From contig CAJVYT010000266.1 in NCBI GenBank assembly GCA_913009765.1, positions 1 to 6,306 of the forward strand: 6,306 nt of DNA, in the 5' to 3' direction. This document shows positions 1-6,190 of this stretch, piece by piece. A model generated the notes under the pieces. That model searched no databases. It was not told the origin of the DNA and saw only the letters and a program-made list of their open reading frames with translations. The position numbers and the translations under genes are program-made. The DNA is from an uncultured candidate division Zixibacteria bacterium (lineage in GTDB: Bacteria > Zixibacteria > MSB-5A5 > GN15 > FEB-12). The number at the start of each line of letters is the position of its first letter. Position 1 is the stretch's first letter.

Positions 1-61
1 AGAAGACGGCATACGAGATATATCAGTGTGACTGGAGTTCAGACGTGTGCTCTTCCGATCT
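1..61. other. Untrimmed Illumina P7/index adapter (artefact)
   Basis: Positions 1-19 match the end of the Illumina P7 flow-cell primer. Positions 20-27 (ATATCAGT) are where an 8-nt sample index sits, and 28-61 match the TruSeq index read primer ending in CTCTTCCGATCT. This is library DNA, not biology. The true insert starts at 62, so the gene there is cut by the end of the sequencing fragment or contig and not by a biological event. Confidence 0.97.
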
Positions 62-1410
62 TTGTCGTGGTTTTTTACTGCTGAATGTTTATCTGTATCT
101 TTATCTTCTCTTACTTTGTCGTTTACAGCCCTGTAGCTTTTCATAAGTAAGGCATATTCGTTTGCAGCAGGGTCGCCCGTTGTAACGGTGCTAACCCCAT
201 TTGTGCCTTTGGCTGCACCTAAAAATCCTCCACCCCCGCCTCCGCCGCAAGAACTCCAGCTGCTCCAATAAACATTACCATACACCGAGCCTCCGGGTGT
301 TGAGCTTGTGAATATACATCCGTAAGCATTTGCCGTTGAGCTGAAAGAAACAATATCGTAAGATGAGTTGGTACAGAAGTAAGCCTGGAAAATATCGGCG
401 TACGAGTTATCCTGGAGATGTATTGCATCTGTTTTATTGTTTAACGTGCCGCCCATAAATAAAAAGTCGGACCCTGAATGAGAGTAAATAGCCCGGGTTT
501 CCGGCATACTTGATGTAATGTTTGTAATATTAATCGCGGTGGAATTTGAAACATCAAAGTAAGAGCTACTCCCGGCAGTAATATTATCCAATGTTATGTT
601 ATTAGAGAAGATGGTATTTATCCTGTTGGTAACGGTAAGAAAAACAAGCGAGGAAAAGCTGACGTTTGAAAAAGTAACGGTTCCGTTCACTGTTGTTGAA
701 CTTGCCCCTGCGCCGTTAATAGTAACACCGGAAGGCACAGTAAGATTTTCCGTAAATGTACCTGGCTGTATCTCAACAGTGTTGCCGTTGGCAGCAGAGT
801 TGAGAGCGCCCTGAACAGTGGGGAAAAGTCCCGTAACAATACTGCCGTTTTTAAGTTTTGCCGTTAGACCGGTTATTGAACCATTATTTGTTATTGTACC
901 GCCGGTAGATATTATTGAATGACCGTTCAGGTTAGTAGTTTCACCGCTTTCTAATTGAAAAATATAACCGGCAGGAACTGTCACATCACCTGCAATATTG
1001 GTTGTATGATTTGGGATTGCTGAAACAACTAAACTATGAGGAACTGTCCCTGATAAATTTAGAGGCGATGTTGTGTGTTGGTAAACTCTTCCGGCTAAAT
1101 CACCATCGCTTTGACCTCTAACTGATCCTGTCCTATCATTATAATACGGGTACATAATAGAGTTTTTGTTGTCAACGTGTTGTAATCCTAATCCGTGCCC
1201 TAATTCATGTGCAAGTACCTCAATAAAATCAAATTGACCATTATTATGTGAGGAAGGGGCAGTTTGATTAAAATACCAACTTGAACTACCTATATCATAA
1301 TTAAATCCAATGTCTACGCCTGTATTGCTATTAGGTCCATAGAAAATTCCACTTCCTGGATCATTTGGGTATAGAAATGTTCTTGCAATAATATTTATAC
1401 TACCTGGATA
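62..1410 (-). CDS. Metzincin-type zinc metalloprotease with C-terminal parallel beta-helix region, partial at both ends
   Basis: The minus frame is open for 449 codons from 1410 to 62. Numbering from 1410, residues 68-78 read HELGHGLGLQH, the HExxHxxGxxH zinc site (ligands H68, H72, H78; catalytic E69). It is followed by SIMYP at 84-88, the Met-turn with M86, as in matrixin-like M10 peptidases. Residues from about 195 (TVQGALNSAANGNTVEIQPG) onward look like a pectin-lyase-type right-handed beta-helix rich in N, T, S and G. A Gly run at 389-395 leads into a charged, probably helical tail. The protein is probably secreted, but its signal peptide and propeptide are missing. The first IS-derived codon upstream is TAA (1411-1413), so the frame is broken exactly at the IS630 edge. 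The C-terminus is lost at the adapter. Substrate cannot be told from the sequence. Confidence 0.85.
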
Positions 1411-1436
1411 TTAACCCGACGGAGATAGACCGCAAT
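1411..1436 (+). repeat. IS630 left terminal inverted repeat
   Basis: Starts TTAACCCGACGG. Against the reverse complement of the right end it agrees at 17 of the first 22 positions. The shared blocks are TTAA, CGACGG, ATA and ACCG. Confidence 0.8.
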
Positions 1437-1464
1437 ATTTAATATATTTTTCGTATATTAGTGT

Positions 1465-2499
1465 ATGGAGAAACAAGATTTTAGAAAACTAAGAAGTCAA
1501 GAAAGATATATCTTCCGAAAGCGAGCAATTAGTCTGATAAATTCTGGAGAAAAGAAAAAAGAGATAGCAAAAATGTTTGGAGTTAGAGCAAGTACTGTAA
1601 GTGCATGGGTAAAGTGCTATAAGTTAGATGGTCAAAAAGGTTTAAAGGATATAAACCGAGGCGTTAAAAGCGAAGACAAGAAATTACTCATCTCATCTCA
1701 AGAAAAGCAGATACAAAATATGATTATTGATAAAATGCCGGACCAATTAAAATTAGCCTTTGCTTTATGGACACGAAAAGCAGTAAAAGAACTAATAGAG
1801 CGAGAACTTGGAATAGTTTTGGCAATAACAACAACTGGAGATTATTTGCGTTCTTGGGGCTTTACTCCACAAAAGCCAAAGAAGAAAGCCTATGAACAAA
1901 ATCCGAAAGCAGTAAAGAAATGGTTATATGGCGAATATCCAAAAATAAAGAAACAAGCCAAAAGTGAAAATGCAGAGATACATTGGGCAGATGAAACCGG
2001 AGTTAAGAATAATTCTCAACATGGTAGGTCTTATTCACCCAAAGGGAAAACACCAATAAGAAAAACTATGGGGAAGAGACTCTCAACAAATATGATTTCC
2101 TCAGTAACAAATCAAGGGAAGGTTCAATTTATGATTTATTCCGGTACAATGAATGCTGATAGATTTCTTCAATTTTTACGGCAACTAATAAAGAATAGAG
2201 ATAGAAAAATATATCTTATTTTGGATAACCTCAAAGTACATCACAGCAAAATAGTGAAGAAGTGGGTAGAGAAAAACAAAAGGACCATTGAGTTGTTTTT
2301 TCTCCCATCATATTCACCGGAAAGAAATCCGGATGAATATCTTAATTGCGACTTGAAAGAAGGAATGTCTCAAAAACCAGCTCCAAGAAACCAAGTTAAA
2401 CTTGTAAGTCATGTTAAAGAGCATATGGAAATGTTACAAACAAAACCAAATAGAGTTAAAAAATATTTTAACCACAACGATATTAAATATGCAGCTTAA
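1465..2499 (+). CDS. IS630-family DDE transposase
   Basis: This 344-residue protein cuts and joins the IS ends at TA dinucleotides. Residues about 15-55 form a helix-turn-helix (KKKEIAKMFGVRASTVSAWV) for binding the terminal repeats, and a second DNA-binding segment probably covers 95-135. The catalytic triad is visible: D176 in HWADETG, D254 in LILDNLKVHH, and E291 in SPERNPDEYLN, with 36 residues between the last two. The length is normal for the family and there is no frameshift or premature stop, so the enzyme is probably functional. The ATG at 1465 lies 54 bp inside the IS. No Shine-Dalgarno sequence is visible; the upstream DNA is AT-rich, as often seen in Bacteroidota-type genes. The stop codon abuts the right inverted repeat. 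Confidence 0.95.
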   Translation: MEKQDFRKLRSQERYIFRKRAISLINSGEKKKEIAKMFGVRASTVSAWVKCYKLDGQKGLKDINRGVKSEDKKLLISSQEKQIQNMIIDKMPDQLKLAFALWTRKAVKELIERELGIVLAITTTGDYLRSWGFTPQKPKKKAYEQNPKAVKKWLYGEYPKIKKQAKSENAEIHWADETGVKNNSQHGRSYSPKGKTPIRKTMGKRLSTNMISSVTNQGKVQFMIYSGTMNADRFLQFLRQLIKNRDRKIYLILDNLKVHHSKIVKKWVEKNKRTIELFFLPSYSPERNPDEYLNCDLKEGMSQKPAPRNQVKLVSHVKEHMEMLQTKPNRVKKYFNHNDIKYAA

Positions 2500-2524
2500 T
2501 AACGGTTTATTGCCGTCGAATTAA
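2499..2524 (-). repeat. IS630 right terminal inverted repeat
   Basis: Read on the minus strand it starts TTAATTCGACGG and mirrors the left end. It begins at the last base of the transposase stop codon (2497-2499), so the gene runs right up to the terminal repeat. Confidence 0.8.
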
Positions 2525-2526
2525 TA

Positions 2527-2979
2527 TATGTAAAAAGAAACTTTAATGGGGAGCAATTGATAGGTTCTAAAACAAAACTACTTACTAAGAACGACCAACT
2601 AATGCAACAGGTTATAGATGCGGATTTTATTGTTTTGGCATATCCAATGTACAACTTTTCTTTACCAGCAACCGTCAAGGCTTGGATTGATGCGATTACA
2701 CAAGTAGGAAGTACGTTTGAAATGGCAGAATCTGGAACAAAAGGACTATGTAATAAAAAACAGGCTTTAGTTTTAATGACTTCTGGTGGTGATTTTTCTG
2801 TTGAACCATTAAAATCTATAAATTTTGCTACTCCACTTATCAACACTTGTTTTAACTTTTTAGGTATTAAGACAGAACATATTTCAGCCTTTGGTATGCA
2901 ACAATATGTGAACAAAACCGATTTAATACTTGAAAATGCAAAGAGAGAAATTCTATCTTTGAGCGAAAGATGGTATTAA
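2527..2979 (+). pseudogene. FMN-dependent NADH-azoreductase (AzoR-like), N-terminus missing
   Basis: The open frame begins at the IS630 right edge and ends with TAA at 2977-2979. It shows the C-terminal two thirds of an AzoR/flavodoxin-fold quinone and azo reductase. DADFIVLAYPMYNFSLPATVKAWID matches the FMN-binding PMYNF segment of AzoR, followed by the KKQALVLMTSGGDFS strand and loop. The C-terminal end (NTCFNFLGIKTEHISAFGM) also fits. Compared with the roughly 200-residue family, about the first 45-55 residues, including the first FMN phosphate-binding loop, are absent. No good start codon follows the IS; the TTG at 2557 would make an even shorter protein. Even if translated, the fragment should not bind FMN properly. 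Calling it azoR itself is not justified without a full-length relative. Confidence 0.85.
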
Positions 2980-3119
2980 TCAAAATTATTACGGCTAGAA
3001 TAGTTTCCTTATTGAGAATTAAGGTAAGTGTTCAAGTTTAAAAAAACTTCCATTTTATCCTTATCAATCTTGATCATTCGTAGGATATTTTGCACAGTTT
3101 TTGTTTCGTTGGGAATTGC
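2980..3119. other. Intergenic spacer between azoreductase fragment and attC
   Basis: This is AT-rich DNA without a convincing gene. On the minus strand a 22-codon ATG frame (3077-3009, starting MIKIDKDK) follows the attC GTT box at the place where a next cassette would begin. It has no ribosome-binding site and no recognisable motif, so it is not called as a gene. Confidence 0.5.
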
Positions 3120-3133
3120 ATATAACGGTTAGT

Positions 3134-3171
3134 GTCGGATAGGTCGGGCGGGTTACCCCGCCTTTCCCTCC
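3134..3171 (-). ncRNA. Intron 1 domain VI with branch-point adenosine
   Basis: On the minus strand, GGCGGG-GTAA-CCCGCC forms the upper stem. Below it GGAGGG pairs with CCTATCC, leaving one bulged A at 3140, seven nucleotides from the 3' splice site. This is the expected position of the lariat branch-point. The stem layout fixes the intron end at 3134 rather than 3132. Confidence 0.85.
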
Positions 3172-3174
3172 TAA

Positions 3175-3208
3175 GAACCGTACTTGAAAGTTACCCTTCA
3201 TACGGCTC
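3175..3208 (-). ncRNA. Intron 1 domain V (catalytic core)
   Basis: Exactly 34 nt, beginning GAGCCGTATG and ending GTACGGTTC on the minus strand. The catalytic triad is AGC at 3207-3205, with its G (3206) in the characteristic G.U pair. This is the IIA/IIB-type core, unlike the CGC core of intron 2. Confidence 0.92.
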
Positions 3209-3252
3209 AAGCACTTTTAAAACTGCGTTTGCAGTCCGGTCGTTTTCCTTAG

Positions 3253-4731
3253 CTAATTTACTGATATTTTCAGTTTAACAAGTCGATTTCTCTTTCTTTC
3301 AGCAAAGTAATTATCCCACATCCTGTTATAAGGATTAGAGAGGCTGATTATTTTCCTATGCCGGACAATCTTTGTGGCATCGAAACGAGTCAATTCAATC
3401 TGTTTCCTGTTACCAGTGGTCGCAAATACCCAGTTTTGGTTACCTTTGGATATAAAGTAGTGTTTTTTAATCCATTGGGAGCTTTTATTTGGGTGTCTGC
3501 GTTTAGCCCATCTCCACAGAAGCCGGAACAGCTTTTCATCCAATAATGAGTAGGTTCTTTTCGAGACTACATGGCGGTAAAAATTTGCCCATCCTCTGAT
3601 TTTAGGTGTTATCATTGCGATGAGTCTTTCCTGTTTTACTGTTTTATTGCTGGTTATACACTCCCTGATTTTGGCGTGGATACCTTTGATCGATTCCTTA
3701 GAAGGTTTGATCAGGCATTTGCCATGGTATTTCCGAATGTTAAACCCCAGAAAATCAAAGCCGTCGTTTATATGTGTGATCTTTGATTTCTCTACCGATA
3801 GCTCAAGACCTCTTACGGCAAGGAATTCCCTGACCACTGGCTTGATCTTATTCAAAAGATAATCGTGATCAGCACAGCTGACAATAAAATCGTCAGCATA
3901 ACGAACGAAATGGACTTTGAGAGGGTTCTGACGTCTCCCATTACTGTACACGATAGGACAGGCTTTCATATAGATTTCTTCTTCGAGCCCGTCAAGTACC
4001 ATGTTGGCAATGGTGGGTGAGATAATACCTCCCTGTGGAGTTCCGCTTTCGGTGGGGAACCAGTTTTTATTATCAATGTAACCGGACTTGAGCCACTGGT
4101 CAAGAACCTTTTTGCTTAAAGGGATATGCTGCAAAATCCAATCATGTGAGATGTTATCAAAACACCCCTTGATATCTGCTTCGAATATCCATTCTGCTGA
4201 ATTGCCTTTAGCCAGTACGTTGTGACATTGTTCAATAGCATCGGCACACGATCGTTTTGGTCTGAACCCGTAAGAGTTCAGGTCTGCCGTGGTCTCTGCT
4301 ATCGGCTCCAGTCCTGATTTAAACATGGCTTGTACGGCCCTGTCTCTCATTGTGGGAATGCCAAGATGCCTGAGCTTTCCGTTTTTCTTTGGAATAGATT
4401 TTCTCTTCAGTGGTTCAGCTTTGTACCCCTTCATGGATAATTGCTTAATTGCCTTCCATTGTCTAGCCGGAGTGTTCCATAGTACATTATCTACACCGCA
4501 GGTTTTACTTCCCTGATTGGTAGTAACACGAAGGATCGCCAGCAGCTTACCGTAAAATGATCTGGCAAGCAGGTACAGAAGGACTTTGGCTTTGTGAAAA
4601 TGTTTTGCTTCTACGGCCTTTACGATACGTCTTTGCAGTGACTTAACCCCACGGCTAACCTTCTTCCAGTTTATGGAATGCCAGTTTGTCCATTTGGTTT
4701 CGGATGCACATCCCGCTGTGACGAGACTCAT
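3253..4731 (-). CDS. ltrA: Group II intron-encoded reverse transcriptase/maturase (LtrA-like), without HNH endonuclease
   Basis: This protein helps the intron RNA fold and splice, and copies it into DNA at the target. Numbering from the ATG at 4731 (492 residues), the RT blocks run in order: KSIPKKNGKLRHLGIP (about 112-126), SYGFRP (153-158), the first catalytic Asp in DIKGCFDNI (186-194), GTPQGG (230-235), VRYADDFIV with the YADD active site at 278-281, and DFLGF (326-330). The maturase domain X follows (RGWANFYRH, about 379-387). The family ending NPYNRMWDNYFAERKR (466-481) comes next, and the protein stops 11 residues later, just where many CL-type relatives begin an HNH domain with CxxC motifs. 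Domain V starts 44 nt downstream, so no room is left for it. The frame can be extended to an ATG at 4746, but only 4731 has a well-spaced ribosome-binding site. All catalytic residues are present and the enzyme is probably active. Homing without endonuclease usually relies on single-stranded or replicating DNA. Confidence 0.93.
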   Translation of the reverse strand: MSLVTAGCASETKWTNWHSINWKKVSRGVKSLQRRIVKAVEAKHFHKAKVLLYLLARSFYGKLLAILRVTTNQGSKTCGVDNVLWNTPARQWKAIKQLSMKGYKAEPLKRKSIPKKNGKLRHLGIPTMRDRAVQAMFKSGLEPIAETTADLNSYGFRPKRSCADAIEQCHNVLAKGNSAEWIFEADIKGCFDNISHDWILQHIPLSKKVLDQWLKSGYIDNKNWFPTESGTPQGGIISPTIANMVLDGLEEEIYMKACPIVYSNGRRQNPLKVHFVRYADDFIVSCADHDYLLNKIKPVVREFLAVRGLELSVEKSKITHINDGFDFLGFNIRKYHGKCLIKPSKESIKGIHAKIRECITSNKTVKQERLIAMITPKIRGWANFYRHVVSKRTYSLLDEKLFRLLWRWAKRRHPNKSSQWIKKHYFISKGNQNWVFATTGNRKQIELTRFDATKIVRHRKIISLSNPYNRMWDNYFAERKRNRLVKLKISVN

Positions 4732-4739
4732 TTGCGTTT

Positions 4740-4744
4740 TCCTC
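4740..4744 (-). promoter_or_regulatory. Ribosome-binding site that selects the RT start
   Basis: GAGGA on the minus strand lies 8 nt before the ATG at 4731. The upstream alternative ATG (4746) overlaps this motif and has no purine-rich sequence in front of it, so 4731 is preferred. Confidence 0.6.
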
Positions 4745-4746
4745 AT

Positions 4747-5315
4747 TAAAAGTCTTACTGTAAATTCTCGTAATAAAGCACCATGACAGAAGTGGGCGTA
4801 TCCGTTACATTACATACCGGCTTTTGCTTTCTCTGTCTTCCTTTACCCGGGGCATATTGTACTCTCCTTACGGAAAGTCTACCCGCCAACAACTGGCGGG
4901 AACGCATCGGGCTTACCAGGTTCCGCTTACATAACTGACCGGGTTAGGTTCTGTCTATCTGCCGGGGGATTAGTGATCCATGTAACAGGATCATACAACC
5001 TGTTATCTATACCCCTTGCCATTTTGGCCATAGCGTATCATCGCATTTCGCTATTTCTACTTGACGGCATTTATCAACAGTTCACATATGTTAACCATAC
5101 CGGTCGAGCCTAACTCCTGCATGCCTTTGCGCTGGCATGACAGCATCCTCTCACGAGAATCCTTTACAGGCTATATTGTCGGGACAGCTTCACACAAACC
5201 AGTTACCCGGTATGCATGTGTCCCCAGGCTACTTGTGATGGAACACAAGGTTTGATCATCAATCAGACAAGCTGTTAGATGTCAAACAGTTATAGTAAGC
5301 GACTTCCTGTCGCAC
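4747..5315 (-). ncRNA. Intron 1 domains I-III and 5' part of domain IV (no gene)
   Basis: This 570-nt stretch has no credible coding frame and is the structural RNA of intron 1. Visible hairpins include CCCGCCA/TGGCGGG (4882-4888 with 4894-4900), TAACAGG/CCTGTTA (4983-4989 with 4999-5005) and CATGCC/GGCATG (about 5119-5138). On the minus strand it begins GTGCGACAGGAAGTCGC. I could not place EBS1/EBS2 with confidence by eye. Confidence 0.75.
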
Positions 5316-5609
5316 ATAAGAATAGTAGCCGATTGCGGAACTCCAAACTTTCAATTTATGATGTAGTTGAAGCGGACTACAATCCTCTAATTTACAACTA
5401 TTTCGGCTATTATTTTTATACATTGTGTGTGCCTCGAATGGCAAATATAGTTCTTTTAAATGAATGTCCCAACGGGTTAAAGTCCCTAACACGAGGAAGT
5501 AACGTTCCTAAGTGAAGCAAGTGGCAAGGCTATGTGTTGAGCTTGCCGAAATATGGTTTACCGCGAGGTATGCACTGAAGTAAGCCGGACTGCGTGATTG
5601 GTTCTGACC

Positions 5610-5702
5610 CTTCGACTACGCTCAGGATAAACCAAGCAGAAACTGGATAAGAGGCTATGAGGTTGGATGAGTAAGCACAGTTCTACTGAGCTTTTGTCGA
5701 AG
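5610..5702. repeat. Inverted CTTCGAC..GCTCAG repeat pair inside intron 2 domain I
   Basis: CTTCGACTACGCTCAG at 5610-5625 faces CTGAGCTTTTGTCGAAG at 5686-5702. The two are inverted copies with matching outer blocks and different centres, and each is itself partly palindromic. Short repeats of this form are common in environmental bacterial genomes, so they may be REP-like insertions that enlarged domain I. They could equally be native paired strands. Confidence 0.55.
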
Positions 5703-5797
5703 TATCTTTGCGAAGTCCAAAACCTTGATTTTCGGATTAAGGATAACCAAAATAGTAGATTCAGCAGATATTAATCAGAGGAGGGCAGAGCGTTAAG

Positions 5798-5818
5798 AAA
5801 ATACCCTGTGGGTATTTT
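5798..5818 (+). other. Perfect 9-bp hairpin with T-run inside intron 2
   Basis: AAAATACCC (5798-5806), loop TGT, then GGGTATTTT (5810-5818) followed by one more T. It has the form of a Rho-independent terminator. It lies just before the conserved domain III block, so a structural domain II hairpin is the likelier reading. Confidence 0.55.
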
Positions 5819-6109
5819 TAGTGAATGAGCCAGCTTGCGGGAGGAACCTTACCGAGGGAGGTCTCGACAGCTTTTCGGAAGCAGTTGAGAAGTCAGCAGA
5901 GGTCATATTAGCTGCGGGAAACGAGTCGCCACCGGAAGGATAAAGGCGGAAGGTCTCACAGGCAGTGAAGGACTGAACGTTAATCTTCCCGAAATTGAAT
6001 TGGGAATAATCACTGCGTTACGGATAGTTTTCCAGTAGTATTATAGCCCTTTACGAAATTAAGGAATAGCCTCAATCGGTGAAAAGAGCGGTTGAGGAGA
6101 TGATTAACG

Positions 6110-6143
6110 AACCGCTGTATACGAGACCCGTACGTACAGTGGT
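6110..6143 (+). ncRNA. Intron 2 domain V with CGC triad
   Basis: ACCGCTGTA (6111-6119) pairs with TACAGTGGT (6135-6143). The single G.T pair (6114/6140) marks the catalytic triad as CGC (6113-6115), the form found in IIC introns, instead of AGC. The upper helix lies between the two strands. Confidence 0.88.
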
Positions 6144-6145
6144 GT

Positions 6146-6190
6146 GAGAGGCGCACTGGCGGTCATTTGACCGTCAGCCGTCTACTCGAT
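6146..6190 (+). ncRNA. Intron 2 domain VI with branch-point adenosine
   Basis: GAGAGGC (6146-6152) pairs with GTCTACTC (6180-6187), leaving A6184 bulged at position -7 from the 3' splice site. The upper stem is CTGGCGGTC/GACCGTCAG (6156-6164 with 6169-6177), with one G.T pair. The 3' end GAT gives the required AY terminus. Confidence 0.85.

Larger units (their letters stand above)
1411..2524 (+). mobile_element. IS630-family insertion sequence, intact, flanked by TA
   Basis: This 1114-bp element has imperfect terminal inverted repeats starting TTAA..CGACGG..ATA.ACCG at both ends. It is flanked by TA on each side (1409-1410 and 2525-2526), the target dinucleotide of the IS630/Tc1/mariner superfamily. 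It carries one full-length DDE transposase and nothing else. Its left edge stops the metalloprotease frame and its right edge opens the azoreductase fragment, which supports the boundaries. The flanks are two different genes, so a simple insertion into one gene does not explain the locus. Confidence 0.88.
3134..5315 (-). mobile_element. Group II intron 1, reverse transcriptase-encoding, AGC-type domain V
   Basis: This is a retrotransposable ribozyme of 2182 nt. The 5' end is GTGCG at 5315, matching the GUGYG rule. The 3' end at 3134 is ...CCGAC, ending AC as required. Domain V and a domain VI with a bulged branch-point A at position -7 precede the 3' end. The RT gene lies in domain IV. The boundaries gain independent support: removing 3134-5315 extends the attC stem by two base pairs across the junction (TTCTTAT|AC). 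The ORF and RNA resemble the chloroplast-like (CL)/IIB lineage, a judgement by eye rather than by phylogeny. The intron runs in the same direction as the host cassette gene, so it could splice out of the cassette transcript. Confidence 0.9.
5427..6190 (+). mobile_element. Group II intron 2, ORF-less group IIC intron inserted in attC core box
   Basis: This 764-nt ribozyme sits on the opposite strand to intron 1. It begins GTGTGCC (5427) and ends CTACTCGAT (6190). Along its length I recognise the signature blocks of the Oceanobacillus iheyensis IIC intron: GGGTTAAAGTCCC, GAGGCTATGAGG..GGATGAGT, CTTACCGAGGGAGGTCT, GAAGTCAGCAGAGGTCAT, GAAGGACTGAAC and GTGGTGTGAGAGG. Domain IV (5978-6109) is closed by CGTTAATC/GATTAACG and holds two short hairpins instead of an RT gene, so the intron must be mobilised in trans. 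Its 5' exon is the attC hairpin followed by ATTGT. Excision rejoins GT|TGGGT into a perfect GTTRRRY box. This target, and its orientation opposite to the cassette gene, match known IIC-attC introns. GTGTG also occurs at 5425, but that start would not rebuild the box. Confidence 0.9.

Noticed and set aside
219..814. Small frames at 219-428 (minus) and 596-814 (plus)
   Set aside because: They overlap the long open minus-strand metalloprotease/beta-helix frame in other phases and show no protein features.
2500..2520. TAACGGTTTATTGCCG as a second attC core
   Set aside because: It resembles the TAACGGTT near 3123, but it belongs to the IS630 right inverted repeat and has no partner box or stem.
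2496..2915. 139-codon minus-strand frame
   Set aside because: Antisense shadow of the azoreductase fragment and the IS end; the plus-strand frame has clear family motifs.
4807..4855. 16-codon minus-strand frame starting at 4855 behind AAGGAG
   Set aside because: It has a good ribosome-binding-like motif, but it lies in the structural RNA of intron 1 just before the RT gene, and the purine run is more likely part of the ribozyme.
5148..5155. CTCTCAC (minus GTGAGAG) as EBS1 of intron 1
   Set aside because: It can pair with TTCTTAT only through three wobbles and itself sits in a hairpin stem, so it is not a convincing exon-binding loop.
5259..5515. Two overlapping frames of about 77 codons around the shared 5' exon
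   Set aside because: They cross intron-exon borders and the attC hairpin, and their translations look random.
5798..5818. Rho-independent terminator of a gene
   Set aside because: Perfect hairpin with a T-run, but no gene ends upstream and it lies within the conserved order of intron 2 domains.
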